From Cordia subcordata (taxonomy: Eukaryota; Streptophyta; Magnoliopsida; Boraginales; Cordiaceae), in contig JAPTOF010000017.1 of assembly GCA_028554755.1 (NCBI GenBank), forward strand, positions 10,292,001 through 10,356,000: 64,000 nt of DNA, given 5' to 3'. The position numbers were made by a program, and so were the translations under genes. Shown piece by piece: positions 48,486 to 60,068 of this stretch. The notes below the pieces were generated by a model that was given only the letters and a program-made list of their open reading frames with translations, was not told the DNA's origin and did not search any database. Positions within the stretch are counted from its first letter, which is position 1; each line of letters opens with the position of its first letter.

Positions 48486-51400
48486 ACTTTCTTTTTTTCC
48501 CAAAACCAAAATTCTTCACAATAACTCAACCCAGAAATATTTTCTTTTCGACATGTGTAGTTGGACATGTATTATATTGTATATGATATGTATAGACACA
48601 GAGGGACATGAGGTGTGGATTACTTTATGACGCGTTTGCCTAAATGAGGTTTGACTGAAAAAACATGTGAACTTGAGGATTCCCGTTGACTTTTTTGTTC
48701 TACTGCTTAAGTATTGATTATGTATACGAATTTAGATTTATAATTACGTACTTTAATTTTAAAGCCACGTTTGTCTTCCCAATTTTTGAGTTTTTTTTTA
48801 TTGCTTCTTTAATTTAAAAGATGTTAAGTACCAATAATACAATATTTATACCTCCAAAGAAATATGAAGTCGCATCCGTCTTCTCTTTTTCACATTTTCT
48901 TTTTTCAATTTAAGAGATGTTAAATATGAACAATACAATATTTATGTCAGTTAAAAAAAAAAAGATATCGGAGAGTTGATTGAAGGAGTCACTAAATACT
49001 TTTCACCTATCGAGAATTGATCATTGAGCTGTCCAACTAAGGTAGAAGATTCACCACTAGTACCACTAGTGTTTCTTTTTTTTTTCCTCCTTTTTTTTTA
49101 ATCTCCCTTTTGATGCATTCTGTTAGAATATAGCGGTAAAGTTGCTTAATTTTTGCGATTAAAATTTGACTAGTATAATAATCTCTAACAATTTTCTTAT
49201 TTTTTTCAATAGTAGGGAGTCAAATGGGTGTCATTGACTCATTATTTTTTATTTTATTTCAAATAACATTCTATGTTTCAAAATTAATATAATTAAAATT
49301 TTGAGTTGGTTTCTTTATCAATTATTGCATTTCCTTTTCCTTTTTTTTTTTCCCTTTTTTCCTTTCAAGGTTAGATTCTTACATTCATGTCGCAAGAATG
49401 CAATGTCTTCAAATTAATTTATGTAGTGACGAAAATTTCAGTGTTCCAATGCAAATAATACAAATTATACAAAAACATGATTGTACATGTTCCATAAGTT
49501 CTTTTGATTTTCTTTAAAAAAAAATGAAAAAAAAAAGAACAACCAAAAGGGTTAAAGCATATGTCATTGTTACAGTAGGTAACCTGCTTTCATTATATTT
49601 CAATTGTTTAAAGTTTTACTATTTCGGATATATTTTTTTCCCAAACTAATAAGGACAAGATTTGCCTTAACAATTCCTAAAACACGAATGGTTAATTCTC
49701 GTTGTCATGATAGATACCAACGTTCTTCGTGCATCATATGGAAATTAACAGAAAGGACGCAAAGATATGATTTTGATGGAAGCTTTTTACTTCATATATA
49801 TTCAAGCTTGGATGTTTTTGGTATTGGGGAATAATTCAATTAGTTAAAACAATTCCGTCAAGAACACACTCGAAATCAAAACTCATAAGTAGAGATAGGA
49901 TCGGATAAGATATTTAGATATTTAAATATTCAGGTTTCCAATAAAGAGATAAAAGTAATAGCAAAAAATTAGATATTCGACTAGACATAGATATTCGAAT
50001 TTTGGATTTTTTGGATTTGAATTTTTTTGATATTTTACTAAATCACACTAAATAAAGAAGTGATAAAACCAGAACATAGACTTTTAACGTGCAAATTATA
50101 GTTGCAGAGCATTAAATTAATTATTAGTTAAATTACTACATGATAGAAACAAGATGATTTAAAATAGTGATAGATGAATCAAATAGACATTTTCATCATA
50201 ACTATTAACCAACAAAGGGGAAAAATTAACGGATATTAAATATACAAATATATTTTCATATCTATCTAACTTAAACATGGCAATGACTTATCCTAAACTA
50301 AATATTACACTTTGTTATTTCTAGTTATATTACTAACTCCATTTATCTAACTTGACTTTTTAACATATAACATTTCCGTTGTCTAACTGAATTTAATCAT
50401 ATTACTTAACTACCAATTTAATAGTCGAATATATAACTGAATCATATTTAACTTTTAATTATTTTGTTATATTACTAACTTAATTTTATAATATTTATCA
50501 TATTATATGTACTATATAAAGACTTACATTTGGGCTAGAATATCACATTTTTAACTGTTAATATAATTAACTTCTCATTACTTTTGTAAATTGTGTCTGT
50601 TTTCTTTCTGATTTGTATACGTTTATTATTAATGAGTTTCATAATATGTGTTTATATATGCATTAGATTAATTAGTGGGTTTCCGGGTGTGTGTGTGTGT
50701 TTTTCCTTTGGATATTTTGATCAGATTTAGATAGGTCAAAAAAAATTACCCAAACTCTTTTACTCAATATCGGATCACATATATCCAAATTTAGATTTTT
50801 TTTTTCAAACTTGTCCTTCCGATTGGATTAGAATTCAGGTTCTGGATTAGATTCGAAACAGATATTGTCACCCCATCGGTAAAGATCCGGCAGGTGTTGC
50901 TGTTCAAGAGAGATTGAATTGGGGGTGAAAGAGAGGAGGAGGGGGCTGGGGGTCCTGGGACTGTGCTTAAACATAATGACGACGATAATTGTACCTAATG
51001 CACTCTGGCTTTGGTTGCTGATAGTGACGTTAATAATGTTCCACGTAGGTCAATCGAAGATTCGATAATTGCGAAAATGTCAATTGTAAATCGCTACCCA
51101 AAAAAAAGAAAATCTTACTCAATCGGCTAGTTGATGCAATTCACTATTTCATGATGTTACGTCACTTATTTATTATTCAATATGCATATAGACATATATG
51201 CATGTATACATATAATTAAAATACAAGAATTTATATGATTTATCTAAAACAAAGGAAGTAATCAATTTTAAAATACAACTTCAATAAAATACAAAAGGGC
51301 ACAGTGCATTTTTATTCGCTAGCTTTTAAATGGTCTTCATCGTCATGATCTTCTGTTTTCCAGGTCTAATATGGTGGATTACTAAACCTAATTATATTAA

Positions 51401-51806
51401 TTTTATATGATGATAATACACGAACGTATATTATGCACATGCATGATGAATTAACTCCATGATTAACACGAAATATTAAAAAACTCCAACTACCTGTTTG
51501 GCGGGGGGGGGGGGGGTTGGGGGGGGGGGGTGGCGCAGCTTTTGAACATTTCCGCAGTTCAATATATAATGTGTTAATTAATTAGTTTGGTATGTAGTCA
51601 GTGGACTTGTTAAAGATTAATTATGTAAATTGAATACCACAACTTCAAGTCCATCTCATAATTGACAGATGAAAACACCCTCTTCACAACGTGGCACATC
51701 TTTATCATTTGGTTCGCACACTGAAAATTATTTTCTGCCAAATTTTCCAATTCCTCTAATTGATTTTCTTTTGAAAAGTTTGTTCTCCTTATATATATAT
51801 GGTTAA
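48486..51806. other. intergenic region between the PP2C gene and the nsLTP array
   Basis: The first part is the PP2C upstream region. The rest is AT-rich DNA without supported genes. The plus frame at 49604-49834 has no recognisable domain. Near 49900-50050 is a run of short repeats of GATATTTAGATATTT type. A G14-TT-G12 tract lies at 51503. Confidence 0.6.
51503..51530 (+). repeat. G14-TT-G12 tract
   Basis: Fourteen G, two T and twelve G in a row, in otherwise AT-rich DNA. It could form a G-quadruplex on the plus strand; the exact run lengths may be unreliable. Confidence 0.85.
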
Positions 51807-52035
51807 AGGCCTGTTTAAATTGATTTTTAAAAAAAATAAGAGTACTTTTTTTAAAAAAAACAGTTATATTAAATTTGTAATAATTATTTGATTTGGCTTC
51901 TAAAAAGCTAAAACTCTGAAAAAAGTTCAAATACAATTTTTTTTAAAAGTCAAGATTTTTCAATTTTTTAAAAAAAATTATTTTTCAAAAGTTGTTAAAA
52001 AATACATTAAAAAAAAAACCAATCCAAACGAGCCT
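51807..52035. mobile_element. MITE beside nsLTP copy A
   Basis: A 229-base AT-rich element with inverted ends AGGCCTGTTTAAATTG and CCAATCCAAACGAGCCT, flanked by TAA (51804-51806 and 52036-52038). It belongs to the same family as the elements at 55699, 59209 and 63025. It lies beyond the terminal exon of copy A, not at the position shared by the other three. Confidence 0.7.
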
Positions 52036-52474
52036 TAAATCCTTTTCCACGATGGGAAAACGAACAAGTTTACTAAACGTAACATTAGCGCAACTCGAAT
52101 TTTCTAATAACGTGATAATATAACGACAAAGCTTACGAAACATGACTTTAGTGGAACTCGAATTTTCTAAAAAAGTAATGCTATTATGATGAGAGGGATA
52201 TCTTTTCTTTGAGAGTCCATTTCTTCCATTAATGCTTGAATATTTGTGTATTTTACACTGTGCATGCATGACTTGGTCGCCGTAGCTTCTAGATAAAATC
52301 ATTTTGATAGACTCATAAATACCAAAGATAGTGAAAAACAGCAATACTGATATATTGCTCGTATATTTATATTTATATTTCTCAACAAACAACTTTGTTT
52401 CATTTTCGGCTAGCCTCCCACATATTAAAGGAATTTGATAAACGATACTTCATTTTAGCTCATCAATCTTCTGA

Positions 52475-53076
52475 TCAAATCCTGCACAAAGTGAAAAAAA
52501 AAAAAAGAAAATTAATTAATTTAACAAATCCCGAAACAGAAAACTACTTTTGGGGTAGGAGTGGAATAAGATATATAAAATGTTACAAAAAAAATCTAAC
52601 GGTTATTAACTATCATCAAATTATGATTAAATAATTACAATATGGAACTTTCTATCATTAAATATAACGTTACGAGCAAATCTAAAAGTGAAAATGACGT
52701 ACGTTGAACAATCCATGCTTTCAGAAATAGGGAAGCTGAGGTGAAGGTGGCACTTGGTATAGAGATCTGCAACTCGAGATCCAATGTATGGAGGGTGTGC
52801 TGTACTGGCTGCGATTTCTTCAATGCAATAGCAGATGTTCCTTCGCTGTTCACTAACCTGTTTGGCCATTTCATTGAGCTTCGCGAGGCCTTTACAGCAC
52901 CCTTCCATTGGTTCTTCATAAATCCCTCCCAGAAATGGCGCGCACAATGCGAAATTGTCCCACACATCTTCGCACACATGAGGGCTACAAAAGCCCATTG
53001 CTGTGCTTAATGCCAGAAGGAAAACGATGACGAGACTAAGAAAAAGAGAACTCATTGATGATGATACTAATGACAT
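52475..53076 (-). CDS. type-1 nonspecific lipid-transfer protein, array copy A
   Basis: Secreted 8-cysteine lipid-binding protein. Exon 1 is 53076-52703. The consensus donor GTACGT at its end and an acceptor TTTGTGCAG lead to a 7-nt exon 2 (52481-52475, G ATT TGA). The 126-residue product ends MDCSTI. A signal peptide (hydrophobic SLFLSLVIVFLLAL, cleavage near Ala/Gly 28) precedes the cysteine pattern C-X9-C-X14-CC-X20-C-X-C-X24-C-X13-C. An intron just before the stop is typical of type-1 LTP genes. An upstream in-frame ATG at 53220 is rejected because the sister copies start at the position matching 53076. An extra Cys pair partner lies before the core (FCSPHVC). The likely site of action is the cell wall or apoplast; its ligand is unknown. 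It appears intact. Confidence 0.82.
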
Positions 53077-53299
53077 TTTTAATGTGTTAATAAGAATGTA
53101 TGGATTATTCTGGTGTTCGATATCTTGATTGTGAATTTTGTAATTTATTAATATGTATACTCTTCTTCGGTCGATGTCGATTGAGAGATTGGAAAAGTTG
53201 TCTAATATAAAAGTTACCATTCTTTCTCGCTAATAAGAAGACTGTTTTGGTGAAATCAGTTGTCATAGCATGAAACAATCGTGTTAGGTGAGTAGAGTT

Positions 53300-53370
53300 G
53301 GGCATAAGGCTATGCGTAGCAAGCTCTTCTTCATCTTGTCATCATTTCCATTGCATGTGAATGAGGACAC
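53300..53370 (-). promoter_or_regulatory. conserved upstream block of the nsLTP array, copy A
   Basis: A block about 230-290 bases upstream of each nsLTP start is shared by all five copies. On the plus strand it reads roughly ATGCGT..C..GCTCATT..CATTTCCATTGCATGTGAAT. It includes CATGCA, the core of RY elements known from seed-gene promoters. Function is inferred only from conservation. Confidence 0.4.
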
Positions 53371-53459
53371 CGTGGGTCTTTCATTTTTCTTTCATTACAT
53401 TTTCTGCTAATTAGAAGTTTTAATTTTCTATTAGAAAATAGAAATCAGTTTTATGTAAA

Positions 53460-53665
53460 TAAACAAGGTGGCTGATCAGTTGGTAAACTGAGCGAGTCCT
53501 TTTTTTTATATCCAAGTTGAGTCTCTTCTAATGTCACCGAAGGTTTCCTTATATTTCTTACTCACTCAATGCATCTATGAGATAAGGCTCTATATTTAGA
53601 GAGTTTACCAATTGATAGTGAGATTCTACTGGTTGGAGTTGCTTTTCGCTAAAAAAAAAAAAAAG
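53460..53665 (+). mobile_element. possible degraded SINE or small hairpin repeat
   Basis: A box-A-like TGGCTGATCAGTTGGTAAACT near 53471 begins the stretch, which ends in a run of 14 A at about 53651-53664. The word AGTTTACCAATTGAT near 53600 is nearly the inverse of the start, so a hairpin is possible. No clear box B, so this is uncertain. Confidence 0.35.
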
Positions 53666-55480
53666 TAAATGTATTACTGCATGTGAATTACTCTGAACTG
53701 CGTGTAAGTTCATCTAGAACACCAATCCAAGACTTGTTTTTGAGGATTTAATTCATTTATCCTTGTTTCCAATATTACAGGGCCTCATAACGCAAAGAAG
53801 AAAAGAGAAAGAAAAAACGTCACAAGGCCCTTCTTTAAAGGAAAACTTCGTAATATCATTAAACGCTTGAAATATCAGCAGGCCACTAATCATTAGGGAT
53901 AATTATCCATTACTCAAGTCAATATACAAACTATATACAAGAGATTTTTGAATTATATGGCACTAGTGTTATTGAATATGTGATAAATCAACTTATTATA
54001 TATGCAATATAATGATATATTATTTTCTTCACTATACTTGGATTGTATTAAAAAAAATTGAATAGTATATTTTCTTTGAGAACTTGGTGTTAAGAGTACG
54101 TAACTAATCGATGCAAGTTCTACAAAGTTCATTGAGTTATAAACTTATTAGACCTATGATCTCATGATACCTATCTAGTTCCAAAAGATCAAATTGTGAA
54201 TCTCAATATCATTATTAAAAACAAATCCTAACGTAAACAAACGTAGATATTCTGAGAATACTAATGACTTGAGTTGGCGGGTCAATTGAAATAGTTATTA
54301 ATCACAATTACAATATCAGTCTCGCTTGGTTATTAATTATTGGGCAAAAGTCTTTCCAAGCTTGCACTTTCGACTCAGTCACAGAATTGATTATTGGTTG
54401 TTGTTCCAGTACACTTGAGACTCACATCAGAGGCCCCGGTGACAATCCTTTGCATGCCAGCTTCTACCACATGTCTAGCCTGTCAATTGAGAGTTAGATT
54501 TGGAGAATCGATTGTTCTATAAACTGACTCTGCATCACTCTCAATGATAATGTTAAATTAAGTTTGCGGTAGATGAAGGTTGATGGTGCAGATCAAATTC
54601 AGAGCTACAAATTCATATATTGCCAAGGGTTGTATCAACTGTTGCTTGTAATTAACTAATCATAAGCTGCATGAGGTTGTAATTTGTAATTGGTGACTGG
54701 TGAGACATTAAGATATATGTAACTGAGTCGCAATAATACGGGGGGTAAAACCATCATTTTTTATCTAAATAAAGAGAAGTAAAGGTTCATATATAAATAA
54801 GTTCAAAAAAAAATTTTTTTTCAGAAGCTAGAAGGGATTTTATAATGTCTCACATTAGTTTGCAGGGGTAATTTATGACTTGTTTATAAGTAGGGGCTTG
54901 TGTATAACTAATAATTGGTGTTGATTATTTTGAACTAGTTTTTACTTAAGTTGTACTATATATTTTGTATTTTTGGAAGTCGTAAAAATTTATAGTATTA
55001 TCCGAACTATTGAACATCAATCCAATTTTTTATCTTTATTTAAACTCGGTTAGTCTAGTGATGTAAGTATCGAAATTACCCCGAGCCATATAATCTAGAG
55101 TAAGAAACAACACAAACTCATATTTCGTTCATACGACTCGAAACTATATTATACGTACATGTGAGTAGTATAATGCTCTTCATTAATTTTAATGAATAAT
55201 TATATTATAATATTACAAGATCTCTTCGAAAACTATTATTTTATTTGTTTCTTGAGAATGAAATTCGAATTCTCTAATAACCATATAACATTCCTCTTTG
55301 ATTGCTTGATTTGTGTATCCATATACACTGCATGCATGCATGACTTGGTCGCCATCACTTTTAGATAAAATCATTTTCGCCGTATATATATTTTTCAACA
55401 ACTTCTCCTATTTTTCGGCTGCCTTCACACGGTCTTTTTACTAACTCCTATCAATTGCATCGCATCAATCTTCGAATCGA
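53666..55480. other. spacer between nsLTP copies A and B
   Basis: No gene supported. Several parts recur near copy D and E spacers: around 53898-54000 matches 60966-61070, around 54618-54690 matches 62231-62300, and around 54945-55060 matches 58430-58540. The spacer therefore belongs to the duplicated unit. Confidence 0.65.
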
Positions 55481-55698
55481 TCCTGCACAAAGCGAAAATG
55501 ACATAACAGTTCAACAAATCCGATCCCACGATAAAATTACGAAAACTTCCGGGGTGGGGAATGGACTTAAATACGATGTTACGAGAAAATTTTGATTCTA
55601 ACCGATGAATGATCCATGAAGTTCCGTTAAATCTCTTTAATTATTAGGTATAACATTACGAGCCAATGAAAATCTTTGTATGAGTAAGAGAGCAATAA

Positions 55699-55934
55699 GG
55701 GCCTATTTTTGGATTGGCCTTTTTTAGAAAAAAAAATACTATTTTTTCATTAAAAAAAAGTATATTATTTACGCAATAATTACTAGATTTAATTTTTTTT
55801 TTTTAAATTTTGAGACTATGAAAAAAAGTTCAAATATTGCAATTTTCTTCAAAAATCAAAACTTTTAATTTTTCAAAAATATAGTTATTAAAAAGTAGCT
55901 TAAAAAAAAAGACCAATATGTCTAAACTAGCTCC
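55699..55934. mobile_element. MITE downstream of nsLTP copy B
   Basis: Begins GGGCCTATTTTTGGATTGG after TAA, has an A/T-run interior, and ends CTAAACTAGCTCC. It is about 236 bases. It occupies the same place relative to the gene as elements beside copies D and E, between the terminal exon and exon 1. Confidence 0.65.
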
Positions 55935-56082
55935 AAGAGTACATCAAAGAATGAAAATATTTCAAATCGGTCTGCCTCGCATCCCCCATGATAAGTCAAC
56001 AGGGCCCTATGAATTTTGGCCCTGTGTGAGAGGGGTGATCTGACAGATGGCTTGAAGACGGACCCGTGAATGTGACAGGGTA

Positions 56083-56451
56083 AAGCAATCCATGCTTTCA
56101 GAAATGGGGAAGCTGAGGTGAATGTGGCAGGCACCATAGATATCTCGAATTCGAGAAGCCAGATATGGAGGGCGACGTGCGCTGCCTGCAATATCTTCGA
56201 TGCATCTGCAGATCAACCATGGGCCTATAGTGGCCCGTTTGGCCATCGCGTTGAGATATGCGAGGCCTTCACAGCATCCTGGTCTTGGTTCTTTATAAAT
56301 CCCTTCAATAAATGATTCACACTCAACGAATTTGTGAAAGTACAGGTTTGCATAGAGCATTAATCTCCCTGCCCAAAATTGCTGCGCTTGATGCCAAGAG
56401 GCAAATGGTGACTAGCCTAATAATACTCATTGATGATGACACTGGTGACAT
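56083..56451 (-). pseudogene. nsLTP array copy B, frameshifted
   Basis: Starts like copy D (MSPVSSSMSIIRLVTICLL, a good signal peptide). Compared with copy D, one extra base lies within about 56320-56340, and the frame closes at a TGA soon after CKPVLSQIR. After the shift the other frame continues with all later cysteines intact (CCEGLAYLN, CRCIE, CHIHLSFPISESMDC). The donor sequence seen in copies A and D is also altered. I read it as a recently inactivated copy. A sequencing error in the T/C/A tract would be the alternative. TATAAATAG lies about 50 bases upstream (56502-56509). Confidence 0.75.
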
Positions 56452-57260
56452 ATATCGGGTTCTAGCGTTTGACATCTTGATTGTTTAGTTTCTTTATGGT
56501 CTATTTATATTCTTGTTTGATCGACTTTTGTTGAGAGATTGCAAGAGTTGTTCAGTAACTTTTGCCAGCTCTTTTTAGTTAATATAAAAAGAATTTTTTA
56601 CAATGTACGTAATTATCATGAAATTATCATGTTAGGTGAATACGATTAAGCATAATGTCATGCGTGACTTGCTCATTTTTATTTTCATCGCCATTGCATG
56701 TGAACGAGGAGACCACTTTTCTTTTTTTCCCCTTTTCTGTTACCCTCTACTGATTTGGATAATCTCTCATCATCTGGCATATGTAAATATATCTAAATAG
56801 CCATAGGCAAAGACTTATTGTTAAGGGGAGCACCCTTTAAATTAATTCCTAGGTTAAAAAATTTTGCTTGGGCCTTGGGTGCGTATAGTTAGTATTTTTC
56901 CTTTTGACAAGGCTAAAAATGCCTTATACGATATACAATGATATTTTCCCATCAATTCTTGGATCAGATGCTTGATGACTTGCAAAATGAGCAAACAATG
57001 GGGCTTTGTCCTGTTGTGATTCCAATACTCAAGTTAGTAACCAGTTTATAGAGTAAATAAAAATATAAAACGCAAGAACACTGTAAGAGTTCATGAATAC
57101 TTGTCTATTACCCTCTACTTCAAGAATAGAGGAGTACTTATAGTAGTATGCTAGCCTAATTTGATTGACATGATATGAATATACTAGTATTAGCTGTCAA
57201 TTTGTGTAATATGCCACTTTTATCCGTGTCTGTATAAATGTTTTGCAAAAACAAAAAAAA
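56452..57260. other. upstream region of copy B and non-unit insert
   Basis: To about 56720 it is the conserved nsLTP promoter, with the block containing CCATTGCATGTGAA near 56690. From about 56760 to 57255 the sequence does not match the repeated unit and holds no supported gene. Confidence 0.6.
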
Positions 57261-57261
57261 A

Positions 57262-57366
57262 ATCAACTGTAGCTTCGCATCGAAGAGCAATGTGCCAGCC
57301 CAATATTGTTGCACTTGATGCCAAATGGCCAACAGGGGCAAGCCTAATATTCCTTCATGATGACAT
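57262..57366 (-). pseudogene. nsLTP array copy C, 5' fragment
   Basis: Only the start region is left: after ATG TCA TCA comes a TGA at codon 4. Then follow recognisable signal-peptide remnants (LASSATILGW) and a piece matching the start of the mature region (ALRCEATVD). The similarity stops abruptly near 57260 at an A run, so the cysteine core is absent. The promoter side up to about 57800 is still recognisable. In the last part it is most like copy E (shared AACTGTAG.TTCGCA). Confidence 0.75.
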
Positions 57367-58969
57367 AACTATGTTACTAAGATATATGGGGTTCTTGTGT
57401 TTGATATCTTGATATGTGAATTTTATTGTCTATTTTATATTCTTTTTTGATCGATTTTTGTTGAAAGATTAGAAATGTTGTTCGGTCTTTCTAGTTAATA
57501 TAAATAAACTTTTTTACAATGTAATTGAAATAATCATTTAAGTGAATATGCTTAAATAAAATGTTATGCGTGACAAACTCATTTTCATTTTCATCTCCAT
57601 TGCATGTGAATTAGGATATCCTTTTTCCCCCTCCTTTTCTGTTAATAGTGATATTGTTGAAGGGGTTTAATATGAGCAGAATAGAAGACTTCATCATAAA
57701 AAATTTTTAGAGAGGGGCATATTTTGTTAGCATTTTTAATATTATTAGGATGAAAATGGTAAATGCGTAAATGGCAGAAGATACCCACTAATGCACGTAA
57801 TATTTACATTAGAAATAGGTGGGAGTCAGGTGATATTTTGTCTTGAAAAACTTGTTTTTGTCTCTCTGTACATAGTTGTTTGAACTAAAATTCGCTTACT
57901 TTTTCAGAGAAAAAAAAAGAAAAAAAAAAAGAGAGTGAACCATTATGAGGCTATCCTCCACTACTAACAAAGCCATTCCTAACTAAGAATTTTTAGCGAT
58001 CGGAAGAATTTTTCCTTGAGACTTGTTAGCGACATAATAAAGTATTTGACCGAATCAGAGAGGTTTTTCGTGACTGGTCATCTTGCTGCAACAAAGCAAG
58101 CCTAGGAACGAATCTATTGAAAATTTAGGGCCTGGTTGATTCTTTGCGCCTAATTTTGGGGTAACAGTTATATTTCGATTCATCCTTTTTTTTCAAGAGT
58201 TTCATAATTAAACGTTAAATCTATTTCATATGATAAGAGTTGTCAGTGTTCGATGTTCACTTTGTCACTGGGGATCAATTCCGAGGTTACTCTTTTGATG
58301 GTTGGACGAAAATTTGAGATTCTAATTAACGGGACGTGTTGCATAAAATGACGACATCCAAAAGATGTCTAGATTCATAAATCAGCAAAGTTGAAGCTCT
58401 TCATTGGGTGCACGAAAACCGGTGCAATTTTACTTAGGTTGCACTATTTTGTATTTTTAAAAGCCGTAAAAATTTATATTATTATCTGAAATATTGCACA
58501 CTGACCCAATTTTTTTATCTTTGTTTTTATTCTTTTAGTCTAGTGATGTAAGTGTGGAAATGACCCCAAACCATAATGTAGAGTAAGAAACAACGGAAAC
58601 TCATATTTCTTTCATACAACTCCAAACTATATTATGCGTACACGTGTGTATAATGCTCTTCATTAATTTTAATGAATAATAATATTATAACATTATAATA
58701 TTATGAAATCTCTTTAAAAAGAATTATTTCTTTATTTTTTGAGAATGAAATTTGAATTTTCTAATAACCATATAACATTCCTTTTTGATTGCTTGATTTC
58801 TGTATCCATATTCACTGCACGCATGCATGCATGACTTGGTCACCATCACTTTTAGATAAAATCATTTTCATTTTTCACCATATATATAAATATATTTCTC
58901 AACAACTTTTTCTTATTTTTCGGCTGCCTTCACACGGCCTTTTTAGTAACTCCTATCAGTTGCAGCTCA
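57367..58969. other. promoter remnant of copy C and spacer to copy D
   Basis: Positions 57367-57860 match the upstream regions of copies D and E, including the CCATTGCATGTGAA block near 57598. The rest is spacer. Around 58430-58540 it repeats the spacer seen near 54945. A block near 58815-58870 with CATGCATGCATGACTTGGT recurs 3' of copies A, B and E. Confidence 0.6.
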
Positions 58970-60011
58970 TCAATCTTCCAGTCGACCCTGCATGCACAAA
59001 GTGAAAAAAAAATAATAATAATAATTTAACAAATCCGATCCCAAGATAAAAGAAAATTTCCAGGGTAGGTGATGGACTTAAATACAATATGACGAGAAAA
59101 ATCTGATTCTCACAAATGAATTGTCTATGAAGTGTCGTTAAATCTTTAATTAGAAATAATGTTACGAGCCAATGAAAATCTTAATTGGTGTGAGTAAGAG
59201 AGCAATAAGGGCCTATTTGTATATTCATTGCAGTTTTTTTTTTTTAAGTATATTCTTTATGCAATAATTACTCGACTTAGTTTTCAAAAAAGTTGAAATT
59301 ATGAAAAAAAAGTTTAAATACAATTATTTTTAGTAGTCAAAATTTTTAGCTTTTAAAAAAAATGTAGTTATGAGTTATTTAAAAAAAAAATTTTTAGGAA
59401 AAAAAAATATACTCGAAGTTTTTTTTTTTTTTATTATGATGAGGGAAACCCAACCAATGAAGCTGAGCCCGATCACCAACGGAACTCGACCAACATTTGT
59501 CAGCAGAGCCTGACCATCAGTGGAGCTCAACCATTGATTGGTAAATTCCAGGTGCAATGCATGATCAGCCCTAAGACCATTGGACCATCCAAACTAGCGC
59601 CTTAGTGTAGGTAAGTGAAAAGAAATATACGTGAAGCAGGGTGAAGCAATCCATGCTTTCAGAAATGGGGAAGCTGAGGTGAATGTGGCAGGCAGTACAG
59701 AGATCTGGAATTCGAGAAGCCAGATATGGAGGGTGAGGTTTGCTGGCTGCAATTATTTCGATGCATCTGCAGATCAAAAATGGGGCTGCAGTGGCCATTT
59801 TGGCTGCCGAATTCAGATATGCGAGGCCTTCACAGCATCCTGGTCCTGGTTCTTTATCAATCCCTTCAATAAATGATTCACACACACCGAATTTTTCAAG
59901 TACAGGTTTGCATAGGTCATTAACCTCCCAGCCCAAAATTGCTGCACTTGATGCCAAGAGGCAAATGGTGACTAGCCTAATAGTACTCATTGACGATGAC
60001 ATTGGTGACAT
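58970..60011 (-). CDS. type-1 nonspecific lipid-transfer protein, array copy D
   Basis: Exon 1 (60011-59631) encodes a signal peptide (MSPMSSSMSTIRLVTICLLA) and the full pattern C-X9-C-X14-CC-X20-C-X-C-X24-C-X13-C ending SESMDC. This is the same spacing as copy A, plus one extra Cys three residues before the seventh (LCTAC). A donor GTATAT and the acceptor TGCATGCAG place a terminal exon at 58987-58970, giving 132 residues ending FTLLHGRLED. If the intron is not removed, the frame reads on about 20 residues. Secretion and lipid binding are inferred from the family. A TATA box lies 50 bases upstream. Compared with copy A, a 10-base insertion near the donor lengthens the C-terminus. Confidence 0.72.
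59209..59601. mobile_element. MITE in the copy D intron, with an internal insert
   Basis: Begins GGGCCTATTTGTATATTC after TAA and ends CCATCCAAACTAGCGCC before TTA, matching the elements in copies B and E. It is longer (393 bases) because of a GC-richer insert of about 150 bases at roughly 59435-59585. The insert holds imperfect repeats of GAGC..GA.CA(C/T)CA type. Confidence 0.6.
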
Positions 60012-60060
60012 ATTTCTGGTTCTGGTGTTTGATATCTTGATTGTGAATTATTCTACGGTT

Positions 60061-60068
60061 TATTTATA
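60061..60068 (-). promoter_or_regulatory. TATA box of nsLTP copy D
   Basis: Reads TATAAATA on the minus strand, 50 bases upstream of the ATG. Copy B has TATAAATAG at the same place; copy A has only TATACATA. Confidence 0.65.

Noticed and set aside
49604..49834. Plus-strand open frame of 76 codons
   Set aside because: No recognisable domain, single short exon in AT-rich DNA, no supporting promoter.
52703..53076. Reading of the array as prolamin-like (ECA1-type) small secreted proteins
   Set aside because: The spacing C-X9-C-X14-CC-X20-C-X-C-X24-C-X13-C and the late intron fit type-1 nsLTPs much better.
52627..53220. Longer N-terminus for nsLTP copy A, starting at 53220
   Set aside because: The extra 48 residues have no counterpart in the other copies, they precede a clean signal peptide, and they would overlap the promoter.
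57955..58100. Possible CACTA terminus (CACTACTAACAAAGCC)
   Set aside because: No inverted partner end or target duplication was found within several kilobases.
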